Assembly (NCBI GenBank): GCA_003282965.1
Contig: QBYF01000005.1
Coordinates: 1-64,000 of the forward strand
DNA length: 64,000 nt
DNA from: Pelagibacteraceae bacterium AG-325-E13
GTDB lineage: Bacteria; Pseudomonadota; Alphaproteobacteria; Pelagibacterales; Pelagibacteraceae
Reading direction: 5' to 3'
The notes beneath the pieces were generated by a model that saw nothing but the letters and a program-made list of their open reading frames with translations, made no database searches and was not told where the DNA came from. The position numbers and the translations under genes are program-made. This document shows positions 21,572 to 35,702 of the stretch, piece after piece; the stretch's first letter is position 1; each line of letters starts with the position of its first letter.

Positions 21572-22401
21572 TATTTTCTTTTCTTTCTTCTGGTAATTAT
21601 TAGTTTATCACTTCTTTTAGGTCTTCTTGTTTTCAAACCTTTCGCAGATTGACCCCATGGAGATACTGGGCTTCGTCCTCCCGAAGTTTTTCCTTCACCT
21701 CCACCATGTGGATGATCTACAGGGTTCATAGCCACTCCTCTAGTTTGAGGTCTTTTTCCTCTCCATCTGTTTCTTCCTGCTTTACCAATTTTAATGTTTT
21801 TTTGATCTGGATTTGAAACAACGCCGATAGTAGCAGCACAACTGCTATTTACTTTTCTTGTTTCACCAGATGATAATTTAAGAATTGCATAATCGCCGTC
21901 ATAACCTGATAATGTAATTGAAGAACCAGCTGATCTAGCAAGTTTACCACCGTTTCCAGGTATTAGTTCAACGCCATGTATAGATGTTCCTGGAGGAATA
22001 TCTTTTAATTCGAGACAATTTCCTACTTTTATTTCTGCATTTTTTCCAGACTCAACTTGGTCACCTTGTTTTAAACCCTGAGGACAAATTATATATGCCT
22101 TTTCTTTATCTTCATATGTTATAAGTGCTATATAAGCAGTTCTATTAGGATCGTACTCTATTCTATCAACTATAGCTTTTATATTTTTCTTTTTTCTAAA
22201 AAAGTCTATTACTCTAAATCTATGTTTAGAACCACCACCCATATGTCTTGAGGTAATTCTGCCGTAATTATTTCTACCTCCAGTAAAATTTTGTCCTCGT
22301 GTTAAAGGTTTGTAAGGAGAGCCTTTCCATAAAGCACTTTTATCAACTACTACGGTTCCTCTTGTTGATTTTGTGTACGGTTTAAAAGTTTTTAATGCCA
22401 T
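21571..22401 (-). CDS. rplB: 50S ribosomal protein L2
   Basis: [26 protein letters not shown]. Confidence 0.99.
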   Translation of the reverse strand: MALKTFKPYTKSTRGTVVVDKSALWKGSPYKPLTRGQNFTGGRNNYGRITSRHMGGGSKHRFRVIDFFRKKKNIKAIVDRIEYDPNRTAYIALITYEDKEKAYIICPQGLKQGDQVESGKNAEIKVGNCLELKDIPPGTSIHGVELIPGNGGKLARSAGSSITLSGYDGDYAILKLSSGETRKVNSSCAATIGVVSNPDQKNIKIGKAGRNRWRGKRPQTRGVAMNPVDHPHGGGEGKTSGGRSPVSPWGQSAKGLKTRRPKRSDKLIITRRKKRK

Positions 22402-22403
22402 GA

Positions 22404-22697
22404 TTAAATTCCTGTTGTCAAATCAATACTTTGACCTTTTTTTAAAGTTATAATTGCTTTTTTGTAACCACTTTTATGAGACTTTCTTCCCTGTTTAATT
22501 TTAATTTTTGATTTTCGATTAATAATATTTATCTTTATTACATTAACTTTAAATAATTTTTCGATATTTTTCTTAATAGTTTTTTTATTAGCACCCTCAT
22601 GAACCTTAAAAACAGTTTTGTTTTGTTCTGACAAAATTGTAGCTTTTTCAGTAATAATTGGGTGTCTGATTGAGTCTATATGATTAATTTTTCTCAT
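22404..22697 (-). CDS. rplW: 50S ribosomal protein L23
   Basis: [29 protein letters not shown]. Confidence 0.97.
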   Translation of the reverse strand: MRKINHIDSIRHPIITEKATILSEQNKTVFKVHEGANKKTIKKNIEKLFKVNVIKINIINRKSKIKIKQGRKSHKSGYKKAIITLKKGQSIDLTTGI

Positions 22698-23319
22698 TCA
22701 AAATCCTGTCTTGTATTTTTATAAACGATGAAGATGTCATTAAAACATTCTTAAATTTGAATAAATCATAAATATTAGTTCCTTCTTGTTTAATCAATTT
22801 AAGATTTTTTATATTTCTTGCAGATTTATTGATATTTTTTAAAGAGTCTGTGTCTGAAATAATTAATACATTAGCTAGATTATTTTTTAATAAAAATTTA
22901 TTGAACTCTTTAGTTTTTTTAATTTCAGTTTTCACATCAGCTAAAATATATAAATTTTTATCTGAGTTTTTTTTAGATAATGTTTGTGCTAAAGCTAGTT
23001 TTCTTACTTTTTTGTTAATTTTTTTTATCTTATAAACAGCTCCTTTCGGACCGTGAGCTACACCTCCACCCACAAAAATTGGAGCTTTTTTGCTAGCGTG
23101 TCTTGCGCCACCGCTACCTTTTTGAGCTACAATTTTTACCGTTGAACCCCTGATCTGATTTCTTTGTTTAGTTTTAGCAGTTCTAGGTTTTGAATGATTT
23201 AATTGCCAATCAATTACAAATTTAATCAATTTATGGTTAACTTTCAGATTAAATATTTTATCTGACACTTCAATTGTTTCTGATTTAGATCCATCAATTT
23301 TTAGTAGTGGAAATTTCAT
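22684..23319 (-). CDS. rplD: 50S ribosomal protein L4
   Basis: AKTKQRNQIRGSTVKIVAQKGSGGARHASKKAPIFVGGGVAHGPK. Confidence 0.98.
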   Translation of the reverse strand: MKFPLLKIDGSKSETIEVSDKIFNLKVNHKLIKFVIDWQLNHSKPRTAKTKQRNQIRGSTVKIVAQKGSGGARHASKKAPIFVGGGVAHGPKGAVYKIKKINKKVRKLALAQTLSKKNSDKNLYILADVKTEIKKTKEFNKFLLKNNLANVLIISDTDSLKNINKSARNIKNLKLIKQEGTNIYDLFKFKNVLMTSSSFIKIQDRILNEKN

Positions 23320-24024
23320 TTATTTTTTACCTTTTTTTAATTCAGCTTTTTTTAACTTTGCCTCATACTTCTCATTAGTAGTTTTTCTAGTAATATTTTT
23401 AACAGACTCTCTTAATAAAACTTGAGTATTTTTGGAGCCTGGTATTGATCCTTTTAGGTATAATAAATTATTTTCTAAATCTGATTTAATAATTTCTAAA
23501 TTTAACATTGTTCGAAGTTTATCTCCCATGTGGCCTGCCATTTTTTTTCCTTTAAAAACCTTTCCTGGATCTTGTCTTTGTCCTGTCGAACCATGTGATC
23601 TATGAGATACAGAAACACCATGTGATGCCCTTAATCCACCAAAATTCCATCTTTTCATTACGCCTGCAAAGCCTTTTCCGATAGTTTTAGATCTTACATC
23701 TAAAAATTTTTTATCTTTAAAGATTTCAAGTCCTAGTTCATTTCCTTCTTTAAAATCACCCTCGTTTTCTACTCTAAATTCTTTTAATACCTTTTTTGCC
23801 TCTGTATTTTTTTTTGTAAAATAACCTTTCATTTGTTTAGTTAGTTTTGAATTTTTTAGTTTAAAAAAACCAACTTTTACTGCAGAGTAACCTCTTTTAT
23901 CTTTTGTAATTACATCTAAAACTCTACCTTTTTCAACCCTTATAACTGTAACGGGTACAGATTGCCCGCTCTTCATAAACTCTCGAGTCATTCCTATCTT
24001 TGTTCCTATTAATCCTATGCTCAT
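23320..24024 (-). CDS. rplC: 50S ribosomal protein L3
   Basis: [44 protein letters not shown]. Confidence 0.98.
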   Translation of the reverse strand: MSIGLIGTKIGMTREFMKSGQSVPVTVIRVEKGRVLDVITKDKRGYSAVKVGFFKLKNSKLTKQMKGYFTKKNTEAKKVLKEFRVENEGDFKEGNELGLEIFKDKKFLDVRSKTIGKGFAGVMKRWNFGGLRASHGVSVSHRSHGSTGQRQDPGKVFKGKKMAGHMGDKLRTMLNLEIIKSDLENNLLYLKGSIPGSKNTQVLLRESVKNITRKTTNEKYEAKLKKAELKKGKK

Positions 24025-24025
24025 T

Positions 24026-24334
24026 TTATATCTTAATTTCTATATCCACGCCTGAGGCTAAATCTAATTTCATCAATGCCTCTACAGTTTGTGGAGTTGG
24101 TTCAATAATATCAATTAGTCTTTTATGTGTTCTTGACTCAAATTGTTCTCGACTTTTTTTATCAATATGCGGGGATCTTAGAACTGTATATCTTTCTATT
24201 CTTGTTGGTAATGGTATAGGTCCTTTAACCTGGGCTCCAGTTCTTTTAGCAGTATTTACTATCTCCTCTGTTGATAGATCAAGGATTTTATTATCATATG
24301 CTTTTAAATGTATTCTTATATTTTGATTTTCCAT
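24026..24334 (-). CDS. rpsJ: 30S ribosomal protein S10
   Basis: [40 protein letters not shown]. Confidence 0.99.
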   Translation of the reverse strand: MENQNIRIHLKAYDNKILDLSTEEIVNTAKRTGAQVKGPIPLPTRIERYTVLRSPHIDKKSREQFESRTHKRLIDIIEPTPQTVEALMKLDLASGVDIEIKI

Positions 24335-24336
24335 AA

Positions 24337-26409
24337 TTAAGCTAATTTTTTAGTTACTTCATCTTGTACATTTTGAGGAACTTTATCATAATGACTAAAT
24401 TGCATTGTGTATTGAGCTCTTCCTTGAGTAGATGATCTTAAGTTATTGATATACCCAAACATATTTGCAAGCGGAACAGTGGCATTAATAGCTGTAGCAT
24501 TTCCTCTTGCTTCAGTTGAAGCAACTTGTCCTCTTCTACTGTTTAAATCTCCTATCACGTCACCCATAAAATCTTCTGGTGTTATTACTTCAACTTTCAT
24601 CATAGGTTCTAGAAGTTTTAAAGTAGCTTTAGTGCAAGCTTCTCTAAAGCACATTCTAGAAGCTATTTCGAAAGCCAAAACACTTGAGTCAACATCATGA
24701 TGTAAGCCATCTAAAATAGTAACTTTGTAATCTATAACTGGGAACCCTGCTAAAATTCCACTTTCGGCAACACTTAAAACTCCTTTTTCTACTCCTGGAA
24801 TGAATTCTTTGGGTATTGATCCACCTTTTATTTTATTTTCTACTTCTCTACCTTTTCCTGGCTCTAAAGGTTCTACACTTAAAGTCACTTTTGCAAATTG
24901 GCCTGAACCACCACTTTGCTTTTTATGAATATAGGTTACTTCTGTTGATCCTAATATAGTTTCTCTGTAAGCGACTTGTGGGGCTCCAATATTAGCTTCT
25001 ACTTTAAATTCTCTTTTCATTCTATCAACTATAATATCTAGATGTAATTCCCCCATCCCTTTAATAATAGTTTGACCAGACTCTTCGTCTGATGTTACTC
25101 TAAATGATGGATCTTCTTTAGCTAATCTTCCTAAAGCTTCACCCATTTTCTCTTGGTCTGCTTTAGTTTTAGGTTCAACAGCAATTTCAATAACTGGGTC
25201 AGGAAATTCCATTGGTTCTAATAAAATAGGTTTTTTCTCATCACACAAAGTATGCCCTGTAATTGTATATTTTAATCCAGCAAGAGCTACTATATCACCT
25301 GTGGTAGCTTCTTTTATGTCTTCCCTGCTATTTGCATGCATAAGAAGCATTCTTCCAACTCTTTCTGATTTTTCTTTTGACGAGTTGTAAACTGATGTTC
25401 CTGCTTGTATTTTTCCTGAGTAAATTCGTATAAATGTTAATGAGCCAACAAACGGATCGTTTGCTACTTTAAATGCTAAAGCAGAAAAAGGTTCATTATC
25501 GTCAAATTTCATTTCAACTTTATCTTCAGAACCTAATTTAGTACCTTCAATTGAACCTAAATCTTTAGGACTCGGAAGATAGTCAATTACTGCGTCCAAT
25601 AATGGTTGAACTCCTTTGTTTTTAAAAGCTGATCCAGTAGTGATTGGAACAAAATTAAAACCTAAAGTTCCTTTTCTTATACATCTAATTAAATCAGACT
25701 CAGAAGGTTCTTTGCCGTCTAAATAAGACTCCATTAATTTTTCGTCTTCTTCAACAGCAGACTCAACTAATTCTTTTCTATATTGTTTTGCTTTTTCTTT
25801 AAGGTCATCCGGAATATCTACATAATCAAATTTTGCACCTAAATCTTCATTTTGCCAAACAACACCTTTCATTTTAACTAAGTCAACTACTCCTTTTAGG
25901 TCAGCTTCGGCACCTATTGGTAATTGCAAAACTAATGGTTTACAGCCTAATCTATCTTTAATCATTTCAACGCATCTATAAAAATCAGCACCAGTTCTAT
26001 CTAATTTGTTTATAAAGCATATTCTTGGTACTTTATATTTGTCTGCTTGACGCCAAACAGTTTCTGATTGAGGTTCGACACCAGCTACTCCGTCAAAAAC
26101 TGCAACAGCTCCATCTAATACTTTCAATGATCTTTCAACTTCGATTGTAAAATCTACGTGGCCAGGGGTATCAATAATATTAATTCTATGATCTCTCCAA
26201 AAACATGTTGTAGCTGCTGAAGTAATTGTAATACCTCTCTCTTGTTCTTGTTCCATCCAATCCATAGTTGCTGCACCATCGTGAACTTCGCCTATCTTAT
26301 GGCTCTTTCCTGTGTAGTATAATACTCTTTCTGTTGTAGTAGTTTTACCAGCATCGATGTGCGCCATAATTCCAATATTTCGATATTTGTCTAATGAATA
26401 CTTAGCCAT
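24337..26409 (-). CDS. fusA: Elongation factor G
   Basis: 690 aa; [24 protein letters not shown]. Confidence 0.99.
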   Translation of the reverse strand: MAKYSLDKYRNIGIMAHIDAGKTTTTERVLYYTGKSHKIGEVHDGAATMDWMEQEQERGITITSAATTCFWRDHRINIIDTPGHVDFTIEVERSLKVLDGAVAVFDGVAGVEPQSETVWRQADKYKVPRICFINKLDRTGADFYRCVEMIKDRLGCKPLVLQLPIGAEADLKGVVDLVKMKGVVWQNEDLGAKFDYVDIPDDLKEKAKQYRKELVESAVEEDEKLMESYLDGKEPSESDLIRCIRKGTLGFNFVPITTGSAFKNKGVQPLLDAVIDYLPSPKDLGSIEGTKLGSEDKVEMKFDDNEPFSALAFKVANDPFVGSLTFIRIYSGKIQAGTSVYNSSKEKSERVGRMLLMHANSREDIKEATTGDIVALAGLKYTITGHTLCDEKKPILLEPMEFPDPVIEIAVEPKTKADQEKMGEALGRLAKEDPSFRVTSDEESGQTIIKGMGELHLDIIVDRMKREFKVEANIGAPQVAYRETILGSTEVTYIHKKQSGGSGQFAKVTLSVEPLEPGKGREVENKIKGGSIPKEFIPGVEKGVLSVAESGILAGFPVIDYKVTILDGLHHDVDSSVLAFEIASRMCFREACTKATLKLLEPMMKVEVITPEDFMGDVIGDLNSRRGQVASTEARGNATAINATVPLANMFGYINNLRSSTQGRAQYTMQFSHYDKVPQNVQDEVTKKLA

Positions 26410-26415
26410 AATTTC

Positions 26416-26886
26416 TTACCATCTAAAATGTGCAAATGCTTTATTAGCTTCTGCCATCTTATGAGTATCCTCTCTTTTTTTAATTGCTGATCCTTTATTT
26501 TGGGAAGCGTCTATAAGTTCGGCATACAATTTATCTGCCATGGTTTTATTTTTTCTTTTTCTTGTAGCATCCATTAACCATCTCAAAGCTAAAGCTTGAG
26601 CTCTTTTTGATTTAACCTCAACTGGTACTTGATATGTGGCTCCTCCAACTCTTCTAGATCTACATTCAAGATTGGGTTTGACGTTGCTAATTGCAGTATT
26701 GAAAAGTTTTAATGGGTCTTCATTATTTTTGGATTTAATCTTATCTAAAGCATCGTAAAGAATTTTTTCAGCTGTTGACCTTTTGCCGTCATACATTATT
26801 GAATTTATAAACTTTGAAACTATTTCTGAATGAAATTTTGGGTCTGGATAAACCTTTCGTACTGGAGCTTTTCTTTTTCTAGACAT
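26416..26886 (-). CDS. rpsG: 30S ribosomal protein S7 (likely start 26886; supplied ORF extends to 26943)
   Basis: [28 protein letters not shown]. Confidence 0.97.
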   Translation of the reverse strand: MSRKRKAPVRKVYPDPKFHSEIVSKFINSIMYDGKRSTAEKILYDALDKIKSKNNEDPLKLFNTAISNVKPNLECRSRRVGGATYQVPVEVKSKRAQALALRWLMDATRKRKNKTMADKLYAELIDASQNKGSAIKKREDTHKMAEANKAFAHFRW

Positions 26887-26890
26887 AATA

Positions 26891-27262
26891 TTATTTTGGT
26901 TTTTTAGCTCCGTATAAAGATCTTCTTTGTTTTCGATTTGCAACGCCTTGGGTATCTAAATTACCTCTTAAAATATGATAACGAACTCCTGGTAAATCTT
27001 TTACCCGTCCACCTCTTAACAAAACTACAGAGTGTTCTTGTAAGTTATGTCCTTCTCCTGGAATGTATGCGGTAACTTCAAAACCATTAGATAATCTAAC
27101 TCTAGCAACTTTTCTCAAGGCGGAGTTTGGTTTTTTTGGTGTTGTAGTGTAAACTTTTACGCAGACCCCACGTTTAAGAGGTTGCCTTTCCAGAGCTGGA
27201 ACTTTGTTCCTTGTAATAGGTTTTACTCTACTTTTTTTAATCAATTGATTAATAGTTGGCAT
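26891..27262 (-). CDS. rpsL: 30S ribosomal protein S12
   Basis: [33 protein letters not shown]. Confidence 0.99.
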   Translation of the reverse strand: MPTINQLIKKSRVKPITRNKVPALERQPLKRGVCVKVYTTTPKKPNSALRKVARVRLSNGFEVTAYIPGEGHNLQEHSVVLLRGGRVKDLPGVRYHILRGNLDTQGVANRKQRRSLYGAKKPK

Positions 27263-27283
27263 AATAATATTTTGATGTAGAGA

Positions 27284-27337
27284 TAAGGAAAGCCTTATAG
27301 TGGTATTAGGTTAGTGTTTAAGGCTATAAAGACCTTA
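27284..27337 (-). promoter_or_regulatory. Structured 5' leader of rpsL: two-tier stem-loop
   Basis: Outer pair taagg(27284-27288)/cctta(27333-27337), inner pair agcctta(27291-27297)/taaggct(27319-27325), in the rpsL 5' leader. Confidence 0.45.
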
Positions 27338-27361
27338 CTTCTAACATTCAAAATGTGCCGT

Positions 27362-27389
27362 AAATTAGCATCCAAATTGAAAATGTCAA
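27362..27389 (-). promoter_or_regulatory. Predicted promoter for rpsL-rpsG-fusA-S10/spc
   Basis: Minus strand TTGACA-N16-TAATTT; perfect -35 box, weak -10. Confidence 0.45.
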
Positions 27390-27413
27390 TAATAATTGAT
27401 TTAATTATTGTTG
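27387..27413 (-). terminator. Hairpin immediately after the rpoC stop codon (terminator-like, no clear T-run)
   Basis: caataataatt-gattt-aattattgttg near-perfect inverted repeat directly 3' of rpoC TAA. Confidence 0.4.
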
Positions 27414-27414
27414 T

Positions 27415-30400
27415 TTAGGTAGCCTGTTCAGTAGCTTCTGGTGCGGCTTCTAGCTCTTGTTTTTTAAGTTCATCTAATCTTATTTTGTCTTGTTCCCTAG
27501 CTTGTTTATCCCAGTCAATTTTGGTCAGCCCAGTGCCGGCAGGAACTAGTCTTCCAACAATTACGTTCTCTTTTAAACCCTCAAGAGTGTCAGTTTTTCC
27601 TTTAATAGATGCGTCTGTTAGTACTCTAGTAGTTTCTTGAAAAGAAGCCGCAGATATAAATGAGTTTGTTTGTAAAGAAGCTTTTGTAATACCTAGTAAA
27701 ATTCTTTCAAAAACAGCAGGTTTCTTTTTTTCTTTTCTTAATTCATCATTAATTGTGTTTATATTTAATAAGTCTATTACTTCGCCAGTTAGTAATTCTG
27801 AATCTCCAGGATCTTTAATTTCTACTCTTTTTAACATTTGTCTTACTATTGTTTCGATATGTTTATCGTTAATAACGACACCTTGAAGCCTATAAACTTC
27901 TTGCACTTCTGTTACAAAATATTCTGTTAATTTTTCGACACCTAAAACTCTTAAAATGTCATGAGGTAAAGGAGCTCCATCTAATAGATATTCACCTTTT
28001 TTTATTTTTTCTCCTTGGTTAAAGTTTACGTGCTTTCCTTTAGGAATTAGATAATTCGAAGTTTCACCTGTTGAAGCAACAATAGAAATTTTTTGTTTAC
28101 CTCTAACTTCTTTACCAAATTCTATAACACCATCGTTTTCAGCTATAATTGCACTATCTTTTGGTTTTCTAGCTTCAAATAACTCTGCTACTCTAGGAAG
28201 ACCACCAGTTATATCTTTGGTTTTGGAAGTTTCCTTTGGAAGTCTTGCCAATACATCTCCAGCAGAAATTTTTTGACCATCTTTAACTGATAAAATAGTA
28301 TCTGGAACCAAATAATATCTAGCTTCGTTTCCATCAGCTTTCTTAATAATTTCTCCTTTGTCGTCTCTTAAAGTTATACGAGGCTTTAATTCAGAGTTTT
28401 TAGTTAATGATTTCCAATCTGTTACTGACTTTGATGATAATCCTGTGGCATCATCAAGTGTTTCAGTTAAAGAAGTTCCTTCAGTCAAGTCCATATAGTT
28501 TACAATTCCACCAGTTTCAGCAATTACAGGCATTGTATATGGATCCCATTCAGCAATTTTTTTACCTTTTTCTATCATATCACCATCTTTAAAAAATAAT
28601 TTAGAGCCGTAAACAACTTTATATATTGCTAGTTGTCTACTGCTATCATCTTCGATACTTAATTGAGTATTTCTACCCATAACAATTGTATTTTTCTTGG
28701 AGTCTTCAATTAGATTTTTGTTTATTATATTTAATTTACCTTTTGTTTGAGAAACTATCTGTGACTCCTCTTTAATTTGTGCTGTGCCACCAACGTGAAA
28801 AGTTCTCATCGTTAATTGTGTTCCTGGTTCACCAATAGATTGGGCTGCGATCATTCCAACTGCTTCCCCAATACTAACTAGTTTTCCTCTGGCAAGATCT
28901 CTGCCGTAGCAAACTTGGCAAACGCCCTTGGTAGAAGCACAAGTAATTACAGAATAAACATTTACCGATTTAACTCCTGCTGCATCAATTTTTTCACAAT
29001 CAAACTCATCTATCAATCTGTCTTTTTTTATAATTGTTTCACCTGTCACAGGATTTTTTATATCTTCTGCTATAACTCTGCCAAGAACTCTTTCTGATAA
29101 ACTAACTAAGATATTACCTCCTTCGATAATTTCAGAGATAGTTACTGATGATCTTTTCTTAGGATCACATTCTGCTTTGGTAACTTGCACATCTTGAGCA
29201 ACATCACATAGTCTTCTTGTAAGATAACCTGAGTTAGCTGTTTTTAAAGCAGTATCAGCTAAGCCTTTTCTCGCTCCATGTGTTGAGTTAAAATATTCTA
29301 AAACAGATAATCCTTCTTTAAAATTCGAAATTATAGGTGTTTCAATAATTTCCCCTGATGGCTTCGCAATTAACCCTCGCATACCTGCTAACTGTTTCAT
29401 TTGTGCTTGGGAACCTCTGGCACCTGAGTCTGCCATCATATAAACTGAATTAGTTTCTATTCTACTATTTTCACAGATTTTTTCAGCTGAAGAAATTTCT
29501 TTCATCATCTCATTTGCTACAGTATCAGTACACTTTGACCATATATCAACTACTTTGTTATATTTTTCCCCTCTAGTAATTAAACCATCTGAATATTGTT
29601 TTTCATATTCTTCAATTTGTTTTTTAGTATTATTTATTAGTTCTTCTTTAGTCTTTGGTATTAATAAATCATCTTTACCAAATGAAATGCCTGCTTTAAA
29701 TGCGTGCTTAAATCCTAGAGTTTTAATCTTATCACAGAAAATAACTGTTTCTTTTTGTCCGCAATATCTAAAAATGGTATCTATTACTTCAGAAACATTC
29801 TTTTTAGTCAATAATCTGTTAACTAAACTAAATTTTATATTATGATTAATTGGTAAAAGATTTGCTAACAAAAACCTACCTGCGGTACTAGTATATTTTT
29901 CAATTTTTACTGAGCCTTCTTTATCTACAGTTTTAAATATTGAAATAATTTTTGAGTGCAAACTAATAGACTCATTTTCTAGCGCTTGTTCGATTTCCTC
30001 TATTCCTGAAAAAATACCTTTAGGTTTTTCTTCATTTTCTTCTGCTTGTGACAAATAATAAATTCCTAAAACAATGTCCTGACTTGGTACGATAATTGGC
30101 TTTCCATTAGAAGGACTTAAAATATTGTTTGTGGACATCATTAAGACCCTAGCTTCTAATTGAGCTTCTAAACTTAAAGGAATGTGAACTGCCATTTGAT
30201 CTCCGTCAAAGTCTGCGTTGAATGCCGCACAAACTAAAGGATGAAGTTCTATAGCATTTCCCTCTATAAGTTTTGCCTCAAAAGCTTGAACTCCTAGTCG
30301 ATGTAAAGTAGGAGCTCTGTTTAATAAAATAGGATGTTCTCTTATTATATGTTCCAATGAGTCCCATACTTCACTTTTTTCCTTTTCTACTAATCTTTTT

Positions 30401-31602
30401 GCTTGTTTAATAGTTGTTGCCAAACCTAGTTTATCTAATCTAGCATATAAAAATGGTTTAAATAATTCTAAAGCCATTTTCTTAGGTAAACCACATTGAT
30501 GTAATTTAAGTTCAGGACCTACTACTATTACTGATCTTCCTGAGTAATCAACTCTTTTTCCTAGCAAATTTTGTCTAAATCTCCCCTGTTTACCTTTAAG
30601 CATCTCAGCTAAAGATTTTAAAGGCCTCTTGCCTGTTCCTGTTATTACTCTTCCTCTTCTACCGTTATCAAATAATGCGTCAACAGACTCTTGGAGCATT
30701 CTTTTTTCATTTCTTACAATAATATCTGGAGCTTTAAGATCTAATAATCTTTTTAATCGATTATTTCTATTTATAACTCTTCTATATAAATCATTTAAAT
30801 CTGATGTAGCAAATCGACCGCCATCTAAAGGAACAAGAGGTCTTAGCTCAGGTGGTATGACTGGAACGGAAGTTAAAATCATCCATTCAGGTTTATTTCC
30901 AGAAGATATAAATGACTCTATTAATTTTAATCTTTTTATAGTCCTTTCTTCAGTAACCTTTGATTTAATTTCTGGTAAAGAATCTCTTAATTTTTTCTGC
31001 TCGTTTTTTAAGTCTAAATTAACTAATATTTCTCTTACAGCCTCAGCGCCTATTCCTGCCGTAAATGCGTCTTCACCAAATTCATCTTGAGCTTTCATTA
31101 ATGCTTCTTCTGAAAGCAATTGATTTTTTTTTAATGTCGTTAGTCCAGGTTCAACCACAATAAAGCTTTCAAAATATAAAACCTTTTCTACTTCTTTAAG
31201 TTTCATATCTATTGCTAGTGATATTCGGCTTGGTAAAGACTTCAAAAACCATATATGTGCAACGGGACAGGCTAGGTCTATATGACCCATTCTTTCTCTT
31301 CTAACATTTGATTTTGTTACTTCGACACCACATTTTTCACAAATAATCCCTCTAAACTTCATTCGTTTATATTTACCGCAAAGACATTCATAGTCTTTTA
31401 CAGGTCCAAATATTCTTGAGCAAAATAGACCGTCTTTTTCTGGTCGGAATGTTCTATAATTTATAGTCTCTGGCTTTTTTATTTCTCCGTAAGACCAAGA
31501 TTTAATTTTTTCAGGACTAGCTAAAGTAATTTTAATACTATCAAAATTGTTTTCTGGGGCTAAGTTTTGATTGCTAAAATTTTTTGTTAGGTTTTTTTCC
31601 AT
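27415..31602 (-). CDS. rpoC: RNA polymerase beta' subunit
   Basis: 1395 aa; [16 protein letters not shown]. Confidence 0.99.
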   Translation of the reverse strand: MEKNLTKNFSNQNLAPENNFDSIKITLASPEKIKSWSYGEIKKPETINYRTFRPEKDGLFCSRIFGPVKDYECLCGKYKRMKFRGIICEKCGVEVTKSNVRRERMGHIDLACPVAHIWFLKSLPSRISLAIDMKLKEVEKVLYFESFIVVEPGLTTLKKNQLLSEEALMKAQDEFGEDAFTAGIGAEAVREILVNLDLKNEQKKLRDSLPEIKSKVTEERTIKRLKLIESFISSGNKPEWMILTSVPVIPPELRPLVPLDGGRFATSDLNDLYRRVINRNNRLKRLLDLKAPDIIVRNEKRMLQESVDALFDNGRRGRVITGTGKRPLKSLAEMLKGKQGRFRQNLLGKRVDYSGRSVIVVGPELKLHQCGLPKKMALELFKPFLYARLDKLGLATTIKQAKRLVEKEKSEVWDSLEHIIREHPILLNRAPTLHRLGVQAFEAKLIEGNAIELHPLVCAAFNADFDGDQMAVHIPLSLEAQLEARVLMMSTNNILSPSNGKPIIVPSQDIVLGIYYLSQAEENEEKPKGIFSGIEEIEQALENESISLHSKIISIFKTVDKEGSVKIEKYTSTAGRFLLANLLPINHNIKFSLVNRLLTKKNVSEVIDTIFRYCGQKETVIFCDKIKTLGFKHAFKAGISFGKDDLLIPKTKEELINNTKKQIEEYEKQYSDGLITRGEKYNKVVDIWSKCTDTVANEMMKEISSAEKICENSRIETNSVYMMADSGARGSQAQMKQLAGMRGLIAKPSGEIIETPIISNFKEGLSVLEYFNSTHGARKGLADTALKTANSGYLTRRLCDVAQDVQVTKAECDPKKRSSVTISEIIEGGNILVSLSERVLGRVIAEDIKNPVTGETIIKKDRLIDEFDCEKIDAAGVKSVNVYSVITCASTKGVCQVCYGRDLARGKLVSIGEAVGMIAAQSIGEPGTQLTMRTFHVGGTAQIKEESQIVSQTKGKLNIINKNLIEDSKKNTIVMGRNTQLSIEDDSSRQLAIYKVVYGSKLFFKDGDMIEKGKKIAEWDPYTMPVIAETGGIVNYMDLTEGTSLTETLDDATGLSSKSVTDWKSLTKNSELKPRITLRDDKGEIIKKADGNEARYYLVPDTILSVKDGQKISAGDVLARLPKETSKTKDITGGLPRVAELFEARKPKDSAIIAENDGVIEFGKEVRGKQKISIVASTGETSNYLIPKGKHVNFNQGEKIKKGEYLLDGAPLPHDILRVLGVEKLTEYFVTEVQEVYRLQGVVINDKHIETIVRQMLKRVEIKDPGDSELLTGEVIDLLNINTINDELRKEKKKPAVFERILLGITKASLQTNSFISAASFQETTRVLTDASIKGKTDTLEGLKENVIVGRLVPAGTGLTKIDWDKQAREQDKIRLDELKKQELEAAPEATEQAT

Positions 31603-31603
31603 A

Positions 31604-34600
31604 TTAATTTAATTCAATATTTAACCCCAGTGCTCTAATTTCTTTTACTAAAACATTAAAAGATTCAGGTACACCAGACTCAAAATTATTATTACCTTTT
31701 ACAATTGTTTCATAAACTTTGGTTCTACCTGCAACATCATCGGATTTAACAGTCAGAATTTCTTGTAAAGTATAAGAAGCACCATATGCTTCTAAAGCCC
31801 AAACCTCCATCTCGCCAAATCTCTGGCCGCCTAGTTGAGCTTTTCCTCCAAGAGGTTGTTGGGTAACTAGACTATATGGACCAGTAGATCTCGCATGTAT
31901 TTTATCTTCTACTAAATGATTGAGCTTCAACATATAAATTATACCCACTGTTACTGGTCGGTCAAATTTTTCACCAGTTTGACCATTCCATAAATTTGTT
32001 TGACCTGAATTTGGTAATTTTGCTAAATCTAACATTTCAGTTATATCTTTAGTGCTAGCTCCATCAAAAACTGGGGTCGAAATAGGTACTCCATTAGAAA
32101 TATTTTCAATTAACTCTGCAATTTCTTTTTTTGATAATTTAGAAATAACTTCATTATAATAATCTTTGCCATAGATATTTTTTAGTTCATTTTTTAATTT
32201 ATCAATCTTAGAGTCAAAATCTTTAAGATAAGTTTTAATTTGCTCACCTAATTCAGAGCAAGACCACCCCAAATGAGTTTCTAAAATTTGACCAACGTTC
32301 ATTCGACTTGGTACTCCTAACGGATTTAATACTATATCTACCGGTTTACCATTTTTCATGTAAGGCATGTCTTCAACGGGAACAATTTTACTAACTACTC
32401 CCTTGTTTCCATGTCTTCCAGCCATTTTATCACCTGGCATTAATCTTCTCTTAACAGCAACAAATACTTTCACAACTTTCATTACTGTTGGTAATAAGTC
32501 GTCACCTTGTTGAATTTTTGAAACTTTATCCTCAAATCTTATTTTTATATCTTCTGCAGCGTTGTCAAATTGATTTTTTAATTTTTCTAAATTGTCATTT
32601 ATTTCTTTATTTTCGAAAGAAATTTTCCAAAAATCTTTTAAATTTAAATTTTCAAAATCATTTTTGTTTAATGTAGTGCCAGGCTTAAGATCTTTGTAAG
32701 GTTTATTAATACTTTGATTGTTCAATAAATCTATAGCTCTTAGCTTTATATTTCTGTTTAGAATTTCTTCTTCAACTTTTTTATCTTCCTGAACTACTTC
32801 TATTTCTGCTCTTTCAATTGCAATTGATCTTTCGTCTTTTTCTATACCATGTCTATTAAAAACTCTGACATCAATAACTACTCCAGTGCTACCTGAAGGT
32901 AACTTAAGAGAAGAGTCTCTTACGTCAGTAGCTTTTTCTCCAAAAATCGATCTTAATAATTTTTCCTCAGGACTAGAAGAGGTTTCGCTTTTAGGAGTAA
33001 CCTTGCCAACTAGAATGTCCCCAGGTTTAACTTCCGCTCCTACGTATACAATTCCAGATTCGTCTAAATTTCTTAAGCTTTCTTCACTAACGTTTGGAAT
33101 ATCCCTTGTTATTTCTTCTGCACCTAATTTTGTGTCTCGTGCCATTGACTCATATTCTTCTATATGAATAGACGTAAAAACATCATCTGTTACACATCTT
33201 TCCGAAATTAAGATTGAGTCTTCAAAATTGTATCCTTGCCAAGGCATAAAAGCTACAGTTACATTTTTACCTAATGCCAACTCGCCCAATTTAGTTGCTG
33301 GTCCATCAGCAATTATGTCTCCTTTTTTAACTTGATCACCAACCTTAACTAATGGTTTTTGATTAATGCAAGTATTTTGATTTGATCTTTGAAATTTAGA
33401 AAGGTTATAGATATCTACTGCAGATTGAGATAGATCAGTAACATCTGTTACTTTAATTACAATTCTTTTTCCATCAATTTTATCGACTACACCATTTCTT
33501 TTTGCAACTATAGTTACACCCGAGTCTAGCGCTACATCTGACTCTATTCCCGTTCCTACTAATGGTGACTCAGGTTTTAAAAGTGGTACTGCTTGTCTCA
33601 TCATATTTGATCCCATTAACGCTCTGTTTGCGTCATCATTTTCTAGAAAAGGTATTAAAGCTGCAGCAACTGAAACCAACTGCTTAGGCGAAACATCAAT
33701 AAAATCAATATTTTCTCGATTTGATAATTCAAAGTTAAGATTTTTTCTACAAGCAACTAGTTCTTCTTCAAATGATCCGTTTGAACTAATAGGAGAATTA
33801 GCTTGAGCAATAGTATATTTTTCCTCTTCTATCGCTGAAAGATATTTAATATCAGAAGTAACTTTTCCATTAATAACTTTTTTATAAGGGCTCTCTATGT
33901 AACCAAATTTATTTACTCTACAATAAGTTGCTAAACTGTTAATCAAACCAATATTAGGTCCCTCTGGTGTTTCTATAGGACAAATTCTTCCATAATGTGT
34001 AGGGTGAACGTCTCTTACTTCAAAACCTGCCCTTTCTCTTGTTAATCCTCCTGGTCCTAAAGCGGAAACTCTTCTTTTGTGGGTTATTTCGGAAAGTGGG
34101 TTTGTTTGATCCATAAATTGAGAAAGTTGAGAAGTAGCAAAAAAGTCTTTTAATGAAGTTGTTATTGGTTTAGCATTGATTAAATCTTGTGGCATCGCAG
34201 ACTCTATTTCAATAAAAGTTGACATTTTTTCTTTAACAGTTCTCTCCATTCTTAAGAGACCTATTCTAAATTGATTTTCAACGAGTTCGCCCACTGATCT
34301 AACTCTTCTATTTCCCAGGTGATCAATATCATCAACATCTCCTTTTCCATCTCTCAAGTTAAGCATAAATTGAATAATAGACGTTATATCTTCAGTTGTT
34401 AAAACTGTCTTCTTGTTACTGATTTTTAGATTTAATTTTGAATTAAGTTTTACTCTACCAACCTCTGATAGATCGTATCGTTCCTTTTTAAAATAAAGAT
34501 TATTAAAGACTTCCTCGGCGACTTCCGATGAAGGAGCTTCTCCAGGTCTTAAAACTTTATAAATATCATTTAAAGCATCCGACTTATTGAGATTTTTGTC

Positions 34601-35695
34601 AATTTTTAGAGTTTCTAATAAATAAGGACCTTTATTTATTGGATCAATGTTTACGATATCAAGACTTTTAATTTCTGAACCAATAATTAATTCTAACTGT
34701 TCCTCAGTAATATCAAATCCAGCTTGAATCAAATCCTCTCCATCTTTTTTTTTAATCGTGTTAGCGATATACTTTCCAATTAATTGATCTTTTTCTGTTA
34801 ATATAGATTGTAAACCTTTTTCTTTAAGTTTTTTTGCTATTACAATATTTAATCTGTCGCCTTTTGAAAGAATTTTTTTGTTATTTTTTGAGTCTATTAA
34901 ATCGTAAGACAATTTAATAGGTCTTTTATAATTTTCTGGATTAAAGTCTGTTGTCCACATTTTATTATCAGGATTAAACGTATATTTATTTGTTGAATAA
35001 AATGTGTTAATTATTTTTTCCTTTGAAAAGCCAAGTGCAAATAAAATTGAAGTAATCGGCAATTTTTTTTTTCTATCTATTCTAAAATACAAAATATCTT
35101 TTGGGTCAAATTCAAAATCTAACCAAGACCCTCTTCCTGGAATAATTCTACAATTAAATAAAAGTTTACCACTTGCATGAGTTTTTCCTTTGTCATGATC
35201 AAAAAAAACTCCAGGACTTCTATGCATTTGATTAACAACAACTCTTTCAACTCCATTAGTTATAAAAGTTGCACTTGGAGTCATTAAAGGTAAATCACCA
35301 ATAAAAACTTCTTGTTCCTTTGCTGAGAGTATTTGTTTAGTGTTATTTTCGTTGTCTATATCGTAAACAACTAGCCTTAGATTTGCTTTCAGGGCGGCAG
35401 AATAGGAAAGACTTCTTTGTTTACACTCAATTACATCAAATTTAGGTTTTTCTAATTTATAAGAAATATACTCCAAAGTAGATTTTTCAGAACCATCTTC
35501 TATAGGGAATATGCTTTTAAAAACTTTCTCAATACCTTTTGAAAATTCACTCATTTGATCTTCGAGGGTTTTTGACTTTAAAAATTCATTATATGAATTT
35601 TTTTGCACCTCTATAAGGTTAGGAATTGACAAACCCTCAATAAGTTTGCCAAAATTTTTTCTAATATTTTTCTTTTGAGTAAAAGATAATTGCAT
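31604..35695 (-). CDS. rpoB: RNA polymerase beta subunit
   Basis: 1363 aa; [38 protein letters not shown]. Confidence 0.99.
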   Translation of the reverse strand: MQLSFTQKKNIRKNFGKLIEGLSIPNLIEVQKNSYNEFLKSKTLEDQMSEFSKGIEKVFKSIFPIEDGSEKSTLEYISYKLEKPKFDVIECKQRSLSYSAALKANLRLVVYDIDNENNTKQILSAKEQEVFIGDLPLMTPSATFITNGVERVVVNQMHRSPGVFFDHDKGKTHASGKLLFNCRIIPGRGSWLDFEFDPKDILYFRIDRKKKLPITSILFALGFSKEKIINTFYSTNKYTFNPDNKMWTTDFNPENYKRPIKLSYDLIDSKNNKKILSKGDRLNIVIAKKLKEKGLQSILTEKDQLIGKYIANTIKKKDGEDLIQAGFDITEEQLELIIGSEIKSLDIVNIDPINKGPYLLETLKIDKNLNKSDALNDIYKVLRPGEAPSSEVAEEVFNNLYFKKERYDLSEVGRVKLNSKLNLKISNKKTVLTTEDITSIIQFMLNLRDGKGDVDDIDHLGNRRVRSVGELVENQFRIGLLRMERTVKEKMSTFIEIESAMPQDLINAKPITTSLKDFFATSQLSQFMDQTNPLSEITHKRRVSALGPGGLTRERAGFEVRDVHPTHYGRICPIETPEGPNIGLINSLATYCRVNKFGYIESPYKKVINGKVTSDIKYLSAIEEEKYTIAQANSPISSNGSFEEELVACRKNLNFELSNRENIDFIDVSPKQLVSVAAALIPFLENDDANRALMGSNMMRQAVPLLKPESPLVGTGIESDVALDSGVTIVAKRNGVVDKIDGKRIVIKVTDVTDLSQSAVDIYNLSKFQRSNQNTCINQKPLVKVGDQVKKGDIIADGPATKLGELALGKNVTVAFMPWQGYNFEDSILISERCVTDDVFTSIHIEEYESMARDTKLGAEEITRDIPNVSEESLRNLDESGIVYVGAEVKPGDILVGKVTPKSETSSSPEEKLLRSIFGEKATDVRDSSLKLPSGSTGVVIDVRVFNRHGIEKDERSIAIERAEIEVVQEDKKVEEEILNRNIKLRAIDLLNNQSINKPYKDLKPGTTLNKNDFENLNLKDFWKISFENKEINDNLEKLKNQFDNAAEDIKIRFEDKVSKIQQGDDLLPTVMKVVKVFVAVKRRLMPGDKMAGRHGNKGVVSKIVPVEDMPYMKNGKPVDIVLNPLGVPSRMNVGQILETHLGWSCSELGEQIKTYLKDFDSKIDKLKNELKNIYGKDYYNEVISKLSKKEIAELIENISNGVPISTPVFDGASTKDITEMLDLAKLPNSGQTNLWNGQTGEKFDRPVTVGIIYMLKLNHLVEDKIHARSTGPYSLVTQQPLGGKAQLGGQRFGEMEVWALEAYGASYTLQEILTVKSDDVAGRTKVYETIVKGNNNFESGVPESFNVLVKEIRALGLNIELN

Positions 35696-35702
35696 TAATA
35701 AT

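Noticed and set aside
30629-31090. Plus-strand ORF 153 aa
   Set aside because: Antisense to the highly conserved rpoC; spurious.
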